A program made the position numbers and the translations under genes. DNA of 64,000 nt from Heliopora coerulea. Its lineage: Eukaryota > Cnidaria > Anthozoa > Scleralcyonacea > Helioporidae. Position 1 is the stretch's first letter; every line of letters starts with the position of its first letter. Where the stretch lies: the NCBI GenBank assembly GCA_030142905.1, contig JASJOG010000253.1:86001-150000 (forward strand), read 5' to 3'. The notes below the pieces were generated by a model that saw nothing but the letters and a program-made list of their open reading frames with translations, ran no database searches and had not been told where the DNA came from. Positions 1 to 12,300 of the stretch are shown in pieces.

Positions 1-2720
1 AGTATTGCATATCCTCATTAAAAAGTTTAAATTGGCTAACAATTACACGATGGTGCACAAATTCATTTCCATGAGACTGTGTGCAATCTAGAATTTAAAC
101 TACACAACTAAAGCAAATCGTCATGACAAGTTATACAAGAGGATTGGTAACATCCAATGTCTAAGCACCCGAGTAGTGTGTTGGAAAAATAAAAAAGCCA
201 AATTCTTTAATTCACATTCTTGAAATCTTCATGCATCTTCATAAATGTTTCTGTATATCAGAGAAAAGAAAAAAAGTAATGTTCACATAAATTTTCCAGA
301 CAAATATTAAGGTTGCTGTCCATCAAAAACCACGACCACCATTTTGTAAATACAGTGCGACTGATAACAAAAGATAGTGGCGTAGTGAGAGAGAGTTTGG
401 TGGTTTGATGCGCCCATTACTAGCTTTAAAGTCCAAATCTAAGAAGCCCTATAAAACCCTTACGACATAGATCATGTTCGACGTTAACCCCACTCACAAA
501 TATCTGACAACTTGCCGAACAAATTCTACGCAGACTTTAATTGCGTTCATCATCTAAAATACGAGTGTCCTAGAGCGAGATCAAGTCACACAACCTTTTG
601 ACCTGCATAGCAAATAAATACCAGCTAGACTATTTAAGCGCTCAACATTTCAAGTGGTAAATAAGGAGGGCTGGCTCGCTTCCATATAAACACCACCTTA
701 GTTAGTGGACAATTTATGACTTGAAAGAGCAGGTCTAAAACTCAGCTCTTTGGAATATGCATTGGCCAACTGTTCACTTTCTGTAGCAACGCTTTGACTT
801 GGTTCTTTCTAAAAAATATGCACAAAAGACGTAAGGGAACTCGCGTATTGTCAGAACATTTGCGAAGCGACTGAGTGCGACGCTGAAGTTGAATCGATGC
901 TGATTTGTATGAATCGAGACTTTTCACATTCTGCTAATCACTCAGCTGGGCTACACAATCACAGGTACGTCTGAATTGAGTTGCTTTGAAGTACAAGTTT
1001 TGTGAACGGAATAGTTTTGAGCAGCTTTCATTAGTGGCTTCCCGGCATCATTCTTCCCAAAGGGAGACTTCTTGTACCAAATATTATGGTCTGGATTTGG
1101 CTGGTGTTCAATGGCTTCTTTCGACAAATCTTGCACAAGGTTTGCTTTTCGTATTTTGTTGTATGTTTTGTATTTTCTGATTTTTGGTCAAAAATAAAAA
1201 TGCAAAATTCGTTCATGTTTTCTTTGTTTATTTTGTCGGTTTCGTAATTTTTTTCATCTTCGTCACCAAAGTCTTGTACGTCTGGATGAATACTTAGCAT
1301 AAATCTTAATCATAGCACGTATAATAGATTTTTGCAACCAACTTTGAAATAATATAGGATTTATCAGTTTTTTAAGACAAAAAAAACATCAAAACAATTA
1401 TCCAATCATAAGCCGTCCGTAATGGTGGTATCCAACAGGTAACCTATGAGAATGCTTCACTTTTAAGACGGAAAGTCTGGCTATCTAATAAAAATTTTTT
1501 CTATGAAGCAAAATTAGTGAGAAGTTTGATTGGAAATCGACACGAAATACCTCAAGATCGCACTAAATACAGGGTCTTGATACGAACATCCATTGTTTAG
1601 CAGTAGAATTGTGAGAATGGATCTCTTATCATTTGTTAAAGCGTTCAAGGTTATTCTCACCAAATGTATTGTTTTAATAAAAGAGAATCGAAATTTTAAA
1701 CGTAAATATGATGACAAGCAGTTTAAATATAATATAATGTCCAGTTTGGGTTGTTAATATTTGTGGCCAAATGTTGTTTTTCTTTCATTGCATTCCCTCT
1801 TCCAGTTACAGTAAGGGCGCTTTGTCTTTTTGACAATTTTGAAAAATTATCAACGTTACTCCTTCTCGAGGGATATATTGGAAGGGTGGGTGAGGGTTTG
1901 TTACGTACACGTATTTCTAGTATAGAGCGCACGAGCATCACAGACTGCCGGTTTGAGCGTTGTCTGTCAGACAATCGACGTTCGACAGTGACTGATATCA
2001 GTTCAATATGCTGCTTTGAGTTGCCCAAACATCCACGTTCTCTTTTCTGCACTTGAGATAATACGTTTCCACAATTTATTTTATCGCGACGCCGAGATTG
2101 GTTTCAAGTGGGCAAAGCTAGCCAAATTGTGAAACTGTCTAATGACGGTCATGGTCTCACTATTGAGTGACATATTCAAGTTTGTTGCAGGTAAAGGGAG
2201 GGGAGTTGTTTAAATCCTCCTAACCCTTCATGACTACGCCAATGCTTTGGAACTTTGTCCTGTTCCATTTTAAAATTGAGGGTTCACTTAAAAAATAATA
2301 GTTAAAAAAAGAACTACCTAGTCGCCTAGTTGCTATTCGTTGACCAGCGGACGAGCACTTACAGTAGATTGAAGTACTCTGCGACCCTACGAGCGACGCA
2401 CTAGTTTTCTTCGTTCGCGTCTTTCAACATTTAAACGGGTTTTCAAAGTTTACCGTCTGTTGTAACTGTTCTACATCCTTCTGCTGTACCGATGACTTAG
2501 TATACACCGTGCAGAAAATCTGCGTAAAGTAGCTCTAACTTTAATGAGATTCACGCCCTCCAACGTTTGTGCTAGTTGTCTTATTTAATGCTCCATCACT
2601 TGATTTTATCACGATGCTGGAAATTCTCAAGACGTTCTCAAATTTACAAACATATTTTGTACCGTCACAACGACGATAAACCGTACGTTCACGTCGTTGA
2701 ACCTAATTTCTCAAACGTAT
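1..2720. other. No gene recognised; AT-rich, partly repetitive
   Basis: I see no coding exon or RNA gene with support here. The stretch around 2040-2160 resembles 50520-50620 in the same orientation (shared runs such as GATAATACGT and CAATTTAT), so part of it is a dispersed repeat. Short open frames on both strands lack recognisable domains. Confidence 0.5.
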
Positions 2721-2726
2721 TCATAA

Positions 2727-2732
2727 TTTATT
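2727..2732 (-). promoter_or_regulatory. Candidate polyadenylation signal of the receptor gene
   Basis: An AATAAA on the minus strand lies about 520 nt past the receptor stop codon. Another occurs near 2075-2080. In AT-rich sequence this hexamer is expected by chance, so it is only a candidate for the 3' end. Confidence 0.25.
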
Positions 2733-3253
2733 AAATTGTTATCCAAACACGGCTCTGTTTTGCGTCGGGTGTTTGAGGTTTGATGCACCGGTGAAACATC
2801 AGATCACACCAGATCAATTACAAGTGTTTGATAAGTGATCAAATTCGAGAGTTAAACACTTCGTCGAGCACAAGTGAACAATTTATCTCATTCTTAAATT
2901 CTTAACAGACTTGACATAAAGGCCCCCGTGAATACCCAAAAAAATCATTCAAACTATACTAGTTGCCCATTTCTTCAAGAAGACATTTTAACAAGATGTT
3001 CTGCCTCTGTCACTAAAAACTTGAAAAAAATAAATCTCTCGGGGTTCAGTTGTTTCCTTGTGTTTTGATACCGTGACCAAGCACTTCAACTCGTTGAAAC
3101 AGTACGTGATTTATGAGAAAGTTTATCCTAGTTAATTAAAGGCTAAAGGTCCGCTTTTTTTCGTGCAGAAAAGGTTTTTCTGACGATTACATTATGTGTC
3201 GTGACTATCACTTACCGTTCCGTCACAGCTAAATATCTGGGTTTTTTTTAGTT

Positions 3254-3391
3254 TTATACCAAGTCGCTCTGGAGTTTCCCAAGGTCAATGTCTGCGTAGT
3301 TAGTTTCCTCGCGAGACCGGTCTCTCATCTTAGAACTGTCAGGTTGTAGATCAACCGGATCTAAACTTGCGTAAGTTACACTGGCTGGCTG
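3254..3391 (-). CDS. Receptor exon 7: C-terminal tail with ITIM
   Basis: The final coding exon starts at a tandem NAGNAG acceptor (TTTTCAGCAG) and ends at a TAA at 3254-3256. It encodes SVTYASLDPVDL and, 25 residues on, EETNYADIDLGKL, ending QSDLV. VTYASL matches the ITIM consensus (V/I/L/S-x-Y-x-x-L/V/I) and TNYADI is ITIM-like. ITIMs recruit SH2-domain phosphatases in known immune receptors. Phase 0 matches the donor of exon 6. Use of the first or second AG would include or omit one Gln without changing the frame. Confidence 0.87.
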   Translation of the reverse strand, partial: QPASVTYASLDPVDLQPDSSKMRDRSREETNYADIDLGKLQSDLV

Positions 3392-6300
3392 CTGAAAATC
3401 AAGAAATGAGATAAAGAGAAAGAGATTAGGACAGTTCTCGCTAGTCATTCCGACAACCTGCAATATCAAATCTAAAATAGTTACAAGGCTCAATGAATGA
3501 CAGGCAGTAAAAATAATAAACAGGAAGAATTGTGGTAGCTTGTAGCGTGTCACAATCCTGATTCGATGACAAGTACAGTCTAAATACTTGAGGAAACGCT
3601 TGGTCCAAACGCCAAAAACCGAGGAAAACTATGTGCTTTCTATTATCTCCATTATCACAACTATCAAATATTTCCTTTTTAAAATCACGCTCGCCTAACA
3701 AGCGTAAAAGGCTCAAGGCTTCTTACAAGCAAGCTATAGAGACGCATTTGATGTCACTTGTCAAGGACATGATTTGATTGTTGCAAGTTGTGTTCGAACA
3801 TTGCGTTATTAATGTTTCAATGGTTTACGTTTTGAGATTAAGAGGCTTTCTCTTATCAAAAGTTCAGGAGTTGAATTGCAAGAAGAAAGAATTTGAAATC
3901 GTCAAGAGATGATTAAACTAAAAACTATGATTACGTTATGATATTTTTGCGTTTTCACATTAAGATGTTGATCATAATGTTGAATGTTTTGATAATCAAC
4001 ACGACAGTTTTGATCGAAATCTTTATTTGCAACATGTTTCAGAATAAGCTTATTCCTTCATCAGGGAATTTAAAGTAGATTCGTAATATTAACAGTTAGA
4101 TTTAATTTAATGACGCTAAATTGGTTTGCGTAAGCTACAGCGTAATGTACGTTGTATTAACCAATACTGGAAAAGTCAACTAAAAAAACTGACCTGACTT
4201 TAGCGGTATCCGAACTCGCCTCTTGGCGTTATCAAATCGCTGCTCTACGAAATAATCATCGCGTCAACTAGAATTAATACTTTGGTAGAATGTAATTCAT
4301 GTGCACAAAAGGTCCTTGCGACAACTCAACGCATATTCGTAAGAATGTGCAATGTTTCGATCAAATCGCTGCTCCACGAATTAATTATCGCGTCAACTAG
4401 AATACTTTGATAGAATGTAATTTAAGTGCACAAAAGGTTCTTGGGACAATTCAACACATATTCGTAATGTGCAGGGTTTCGATTCTATTCTTGAATCATT
4501 CGGAGGGTAATATGTAGAAAAAATTTCAATTCGTCACCTATGGAGACTTAGAATGACTGTCCAAGTATAGGGAAAAATTACATCGTTAGAGGATTACCCG
4601 TTACATTCCACATTTTCCCGCCATTGTTTCATCACGGTTACAGTAGTCCACGTAGAGTAAAACGACTTACCGACTTTGGGGGAGGTTTTTTTGTTTTTTT
4701 ATTTTTGTCTACTACTGCGTAGACGGGTGGTAGGCCAGAGGGTGGCGGGCTCGTATCGCCACTAGGTCCAGCTTGCTGATTTGAATTTATCCTCTCACCA
4801 TCCACCGATTCGTAAGGGTTTTCAGTCCTTGAAGGTTGATCATAAGGACTTAAACCATCATTTACGACTTGGTCACTTTCTCTGCAGGATTATAGACAAC
4901 GAAAAGTTTTAACTTACAATGCAAAGAATACCAAAGTTATCATAAATAAGCCAGATGGGGTATTTTCCCTTATTTTCACTTACAAAGTAGTAACCAACTG
5001 TGCGCCGCCATGTTGGGCTATCTGAGGGACGCATAGAGATCTTACAAAACTAGAGGGGGCATTATCAGACAGAATGAATTTTGTCTGATAATGACTTTGC
5101 AATAAAGTCGAAATATTAGTCTCACTTTTGTCTTGCCCTAACTCGAATTCTGAGTTCACAAAATGCTATTTTTCGGAATCTGCTTTGTTTTATATTTCTT
5201 AAAGTTGTCGGCTGGTTGTGGTTTCCGGGGGAATTGTAGCATGCAGCTTTTACGAAATGTTAAGCTATGAAATCTGGTGATATAATTAAATAGCTAGAAC
5301 ATATTATGAAATTTTCAGCATTGGTTTTCAAGGGCCAATAGCATGGAATTCAATTGAAAACGATAAATCTTCTACATTGTCAATGTTTGAAGAAACATCT
5401 AAAAAATTCTTTCTTTGATCATTATTAGTATACTTGGTCCATGATTTCAAGATGGACTGTTAGATGTATTTTATTAATATCATAATTATAATATCTATCC
5501 GCTATAGGATCAAAATTAAGATATATGTAACTAACTGTTTGAATTTATGCTGATTGATATATTGAGATAAATTAGTTCATTTTTCTTTCAGTGTCCACTC
5601 ATTCTCCGACCAACATCAAATATATTGAATTTTCTTATTTCTTCAATTGGCCTCCAGGAATTTCTAGCTCCAGATATTTATTTATGGAAGCTAATATCCA
5701 ATCTATATTAATAATCTACAACTATATTAATACGTACAAATGTGAATAGGGATGTGAATAAAATGATTTTCTTCTAATCTAAGAAATTGGCATCACGTCA
5801 TAGTGTACTGCTCTCTTTGTACCTAGAGATGTATTTCTATAACGAGTGTTCATTCTCTTGTCCTAGGAAATTCTAACTTTGTCTAAACTATTTTACAAAT
5901 AGCATTATAAACAAATGCAGAAGTTGTACTCTTCTTTACCTCATGTGACCATAAAATATTTGAGTATATTTCTTGTATGCAACTCCTTGCAGATACCTAA
6001 CTGTGAAATTGTGATGCATTATTTTATCACTCCATGAATCAAACGTTTTACAACAGAATGAAACCAATTACTAAGTTTTGAATCAGATTTATCATAACTT
6101 AGCTCATCTATTTTCCTACACTTTCATCGGCCAAGACAAAGTGACCAAGTTTTCAACATATAACTCAAAAGCCGGCATGTAGAGTAATAATTTGCGATAT
6201 AATGCCAACTTTAACTACTCCAACATAGTTCATGAATTCGACATAGATGTCAACGTTAGAGCAGCAACGCCATTCCTTGACATTTTCCAAAAACTGCATG

Positions 6301-9300
6301 CTACAATTCCTACATCTACACCTCAACATCAGGGAGATATACTAGAAAATTTCATGCAATCCTCAGCGTTATTGCCTTGAGTGATCATGCGTTTCAGTGG
6401 CTTTCCTAAGAGCTATCAATCGAATCATTTCACCTACGTCAGTCTTCATAAACCTCCCAAATATCCACATTCATTGTTTCCATTGAACGAATTCGAAGTG
6501 CTTGAATACCTACGCCTTCGTTTTGACTTTTAACGTTGTGCTTTAAAATCCAGTTTTCCTCGGCAAAGTGCGTCACCTTAAGGTTTAACGAATTCGTGTT
6601 TCTCCTGCGTATTTGACGAAGACGTACTGCATTCATGCTGAGCATCCAACACGGGGGCGAATATATAACTGGGATAAAATTCGTATCGGAGTAGTTCTGA
6701 CTGTTATCATCCTCTAAGGTGGTAGTTGACATAATTATGTCTGTATGAATTTAAAAGGAATTTTGACCAATTTCAAGCTATTGGGAATCAGTCTTATTGC
6801 TCAAGTACGCCTATCCTCCTATGTTTTTAATTTGCTCGTCTTAACGTCGGTCCCTGGGTTGACGTCATGTCCAGCAATTAGTTACCAGTTTTTTCCCGGT
6901 CAGGTTTGAAATTGGCAAACTTTGGGATCAAAAATCAGCATAAAGATTAAATTTCGGTTGATTACAGTAGTAAGCAATTTTGTTCAGCGATGTCGAAAGT
7001 AGAGAAATATGTAATAAAAAAAAAAAATGATGGGATCGGTACTTTAATTGTTTTACATTCTTTTCAAAAAACAAAAACAAGAGACGAAAGTGAAGTTGCC
7101 ATTTACTATGACCTTGCACTTACCATCTGGGCATGTTTGTTGGGCCCCCAATTTATTAAATATGGCGGCAATCAATTTTCCCCCGCGGTTGGGTGACATT
7201 TAGCTGCAACGCCCCGTCTAGTTAATTTATGATCTCTATGGAGGGACGAACATTTGGCGCGTTTTCACCTAAAAGACTGGCAATAGTACGTTTCTCCACA
7301 AACTGACCGTAACGGCGTATTTGGCGGTGATTATGTTGACTGCGAGACTTTGAAACCAATCCTTTCTTTTTTCCGCTTATTATTTGTATGTAGAATACAA
7401 CATGTGATTTTCAGACTTAGTCTTCGAAATCGTTTCTCGCAACAACTCTAAACTTAAGGAAAGAACTTCTTAACCCAATAATCGCAGAAAATTTCTTATC
7501 TACACATTTTATATAAAAACGATTTATTTTTTTCTAATCAATGCCTGCCATCTGTCAGTCAACGCGTGAGATGTATTACGCAATAGTATGTTGTAGAATA
7601 CGAGTACACAAATGCGCGGTCAATAAGCCTATTTGCAATAACCTCAAACATCTGTTTGGAGTTTTGAAACTGCCAGTTAAAGTCATTCATCAAACTTTCT
7701 TCATCGACTAGGTATCATCATGATATTACTGTAATTCCACTAAAATATACAAACAACCGGTGGTTTTTGAACATGCAAAAATAAAACTGATGTAACTTGA
7801 AACGTAATCAAATAAAGCCTGATCAGATTAACAGATCGTGAGCTCTAACACTTAAAATGCTGCGTTATGTGGGCTTCAGATTTAGTACCTTTCTAAAGGA
7901 ATGTTTTGCAGACAAAGTATGTATTACTTTAACTGAATCGAGTAACGATTTTTTCTTTCAGTCTCAACAGTTCTTTCAATTACATTTTTATTACATTTAG
8001 TGATTGTTTCAAAACCTTAATAATAATAATTAATGAATTGCACTTTTTTGACTTAATCAGAAAGCAAAGAGAATTAAGTAACGCAGGACATGATTTTCGG
8101 AGAACCCGGAGATATTTAATGAGGAAGCACAGCATGAGTTAAAACGAAACACTTACCCCGTGCCTTCTTTTTCTAAAAGAACAAAAAAGACGTATTTTAG
8201 GCGATTGTATAATATCGGAAGAAAGGCAAAAGAAAGTAGAACTGATCTTTTACTTGAATTCATGACATTGAAGTGGGGCAAGGAATCCAACAGACAAAGG
8301 TTAAAAAATCGCTACAGTAAAGCCACGATAGCGCGCAAAAATAGGGTCTTTTACCCGAGAAAATAACGTTGCTAATACAAGCTGCGGCTAAAATAACCTG
8401 GGAATAGTGCAGTTGTACGTGCAATTTTGTGCCTCTGATTAGCCGCGGCTCATTTTGGTCGCGAAAAACTTCAATGTGGGGCCATGAATATGAAGGTCCA
8501 CGGCTTTATTTTTCTCTGGTACAAACGACCCTCCTAATGGCTCATTGCTGTGTTGTATTGTCCGATATCGTATGGAGGCTAGTTTTATAAGTTCAGGTAA
8601 GTGAGAGTGGAAATAGCTGTATTGAGTGGCTTTATGTTTAATTTAATAAAGTTGTTTTACTTACTGGTGCAACCGCAGATGCCCCGATCGTTTGGATTTT
8701 TAACGTAACACCAATAGATAACTGCAACTGCTACTATGACAGCAAGCAAAATCCCAATTACAATTCCAGCAATTGCGCCCGGTCCAAGAATTTTGTCAGA
8801 TTTAGTAGGAGGACGTGTTGTAACTAAACAAACAAACGTATCGCATGTAATGATCTGTAACAATTATCTAAACTATATTCAAACTAAGACAATGCAAATA
8901 AAAAAAAAGGATGAATGTGCATGCTGTCGACTGTTTCGCTTACTGACCAAGAGCCGGTATACGACGCACTAGAACATTTTGAGCGTGTAAAAACAGAAAG
9001 GACTATGGGATATATTGCCCAGAGCTATATGAATTCTAGATAGTGAAAAAAGACATATATGCATAACTTCTCTACTGTCCCTATAATTCCTGCAACTGAG
9101 ATACGGTCGTAACTAGTTCCCTTTGAGACCGCTGCTCAATTCCGGTTGGTGAAATTTTATAAAGCTTCTAACGATAAAAATAGATTACCGGTGTTATGTT
9201 TACAAAAATGAAGTATTATTAAAACTGTTAGCCATAAAATTCTTAAGAGAAGTGTTTGAAGGAGGAAGTGGAAGATCTTTAACATCGTCAAATAGGTTAA

Positions 9301-12300
9301 GTTGCCGAAGCATTTGATGGAATCCCAAGTTAGGAAGTGACTGGCTACGGCACTATTTTTGACGACGGAAGAATACTCAGACAGAGGTCTGTCCAAAGAA
9401 CTTTCTGCTTTGCTTGTATGTTGGTTGCATCCTGGACACATAATTTTATAAACGACATCGCCACGCAAGAAAGGCGGGATTCTTTGCTGGACAGAAAGTA
9501 AGACAGCTTTTTAGTTCGATAACCATAAATCTATAAAAGGGTATTAAGTTTATACAACCCTTCCTAAATTTCGACCTACAATTGACACCACCAACACTCC
9601 TCACTGTAACGCCAGTAGATTAATTTCGTCACTCTTCAACCTCATTACTGTCAACGAATTTACAAATTCGTTTGATTTTATATTTTCATAAATTTATAAA
9701 TTCGTTAACAGTAAATGAATCGGAAAGTGACGAAAGGAATCTATACACTCACTGATTCTTTCGAAGCAGTTTCAATCGTTAAATCTATTGTGGATAATCC
9801 TTTCGCAGAAGGCCATCAGATTATCTCCTACGATGTGGAATCCCTTTTCACTAATATGCCTCTTAACCGGACAGTTAACATTATACTAGATCGCAATTTA
9901 CAACCAAAAAGCTAATGAACACTTCCTTGACCAAACACAACTCAACCCTTTTGGCTGCATACCCAACTTGTGTATTTTACCCTGGCTGAGGCAAGATGAT
10001 TTTACTCGTCAAGGGGAGACGTCTTGGACAAGAAAGGGGTAAAAAATATCTTACTAACTCATGCACCTACACTTTCTTTTCTTTTGACAATACAATTTAC
10101 GAACAATTTGATAGGGTTTCCATGGATTCATTAATAAACCCAGTCCCGGCTACTATTATTCTCATTGAATTTGAGAACGTCATTTACTCTGATCTAGTTA
10201 AATCCGGTATCTTTAAATTTTGTCGTCGTTACGTTGAAGAGACCTCTTGTCCTACTGAAAGTTTTCGACATTTCTGATGTGCTAAAAAATTTTCAGTTTT
10301 CAAAAAAATCTGAACTTTACGATTGATATGCTTTAGCCGATGATTATGTTCATTTTCTCGACCTAAAAATTTCTGAATTTGATATTGATGTTTTTCGAGA
10401 AGACACCCACATCAGTCAATATACTAATTTCCCCAACTTCGAATCCTTTGGTCGCAAAACGGCCTGAATCACATCTTTATTTGATACAGCTTTTGAAATT
10501 TGCTGTAACTCTGATTTAAAAACACGAGAATACTTTTTAAAGACATGTTTCGGCAAGACTTATGCCATCGTCAGTTAACAGAGTGATGTTTGTAAGGCTT
10601 TGAATAGAAATTACAGAATGAATAAATTAATTAATTACAGTGACGATATGCTAAGATGATTAATTACAATAACAGTATGTTGTGTAAAGACTGAAAGAAG
10701 CGGGATCAAACGATAATTATGAACAGAAGAAGGTGTTGATATGTTGAATTTGTGTGTTTAATTCTGGTTTTCTATTTTGGATGTGAATAGCTTCTTTCAG
10801 TTTGAGTGTGTAAGTGGTTTTGGCCGAATCTAAAATTCTAAAGCAGTTTGGTGTGTAGTAGTTCTTACAATTGGTAGAGTTACTGAGGTGTTTAAAGACG
10901 TGAGTATTTCGATCAGTTAAGGTATGCTCTTTAATCCGTGTTGAGAAAAGGTGAGAAGTTTCACCAATGTAGCGGGAATTACATCCCGCGGAAGTAAATT
11001 CATAAACTACGAATGATTTTAGAGCGGTTGGAATCGGGTCCTTGAAACTGAAAAAGCTTTTGATTTTGAAAGTAGAGAACAATAGTTTGATGCTAAGGTC
11101 TTCACAGGAACGTTTACACAATTGTCTTATTTTGATTTGGGTAAGATAAAACAGACTCCGAATATCAAAGTCATCTTGAAAACTCAAGATTTGAGTAAAA
11201 TCAAGACAATTATGGTATTTGCATGATATTTCGTCTCTATGTCTTTGAAATAAAGACGAAATATCACGCAAATACCATAATTGTCTTGATTTTACTCAAA
11301 TCTTGAGTTTTCAAGATGACTTTGATACTCGGAGTATGTTTTATCTTATATTTCTTCAAATTGTCGGCTGGTTCTTGATTTTGATTTGGGTAAGTCTAGA
11401 ATAATTACCAATGTAGAGGAGTTTGAGGTATTGTATATTGGTGTTTTCTGCGTTGTTGAAAACATTTTTGTTAGGGTTTTGTCTGGGTGTCTTTAAATAT
11501 TGTTTAGTGATTTTCTCAATAAAGTGAGAAGGAAAACAATTACGTTTGAAAATTTCTGACAGTTGGTTGTGATCTTTGTTTAAGCCGGCGTTGGTGTTGT
11601 AAATTTTGAATGTCCTGTCAACGAGAGTGCGAATCAGAGAACGAATGAATTAGAGTGCGAACGAGAGTGCGAATTAGGCCTGTTTTGTAGTTTAACGGCG
11701 TGAAACTGAAAAAATTTGTTAAAAGTCCAGTGTAGGTTTTTTTGTGAAAAAAAGAACTTTCTTATTTTGGTTTTTTTTTCACATCCAAAATAGAAAACCA
11801 GAATTAAACACACAAATTCAACATATCAACACCTTCTGTTCATAATTATCGTTTGATACCGCCTCTTTCAGTCTTTACACAACATACTGTCATTGTAATT
11901 AATCATCTTAGCATATCGTCACTGTAATTAGTTAATTTATTCATTCTGTAATTCCTATTTAAAGCCTTACAAACATCACTGTGTAAACTGGAGATGGCAT
12001 AAGTCTTGCCGAAACATGTCTTTAAAAAGTATTCTCGTGTTTTTGAAATTTATAACTCTGATTTACTGAATACTTAAATATGTACGATCAATTCTTTCAT
12101 GTCCTAGAACGATTTTCCTGTCTTTAGTGGCCACATAACTTTGAACAAACTCGGAAGAACTTATTTCTATTCAAATCCTCAGTCTGCAGTTGATGCACTC
12201 CAATTTCATTCCATTCTTAAAATTTGGGTACATCTACTATACCTTGGTAGAAGAGGTGAGAGTTTGGTTAAAACGTGCATCAAGATATTTCGCCAGGTCC

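Larger units (their letters stand above)
5032..7240. mobile_element. DNA transposon, possibly P-superfamily-like, with 8-bp target duplication
   Basis: The ends are inverted repeats of about 31 bp. The left begins CATAGAGATCTTACAAAACT and the right, reverse-complemented, begins CATAGAGATCATAAATTAAC; both continue into CTAGA followed by a G-run. Immediately outside both ends stands the same 8-bp sequence GAGGGACG (5024-5031 and 7241-7248), a perfect target duplication. Eight-base duplications with ~31-bp ends starting CA fit P elements; hAT also makes 8 bp but normally starts CAG. No transposase is recognisable inside. A short relative sits at 19353-19790. Confidence 0.72.
10487..12050 (-). 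mobile_element. Second Penelope-like element nested in the first, with ~300-bp inverted ends
   Basis: The sequence at 10489-10790 (CTGATTTAAAAACACGAGAA onward) returns reverse-complemented at 11765-12050, almost base for base over about 290 bp. Both ends carry the AACATGTTTCGGCAAGACTT-like PLE signature seen as ACATGTTTCGGCAAGACTTA or its complement. Outside the ends, TTTGAAATTT and TAACTCTGATTT occur on both sides, a likely target duplication of about 24 bp. The enclosed coding region reads on the minus strand. The element splits the plus-strand PLE reading at 10486/12051. Confidence 0.82.
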
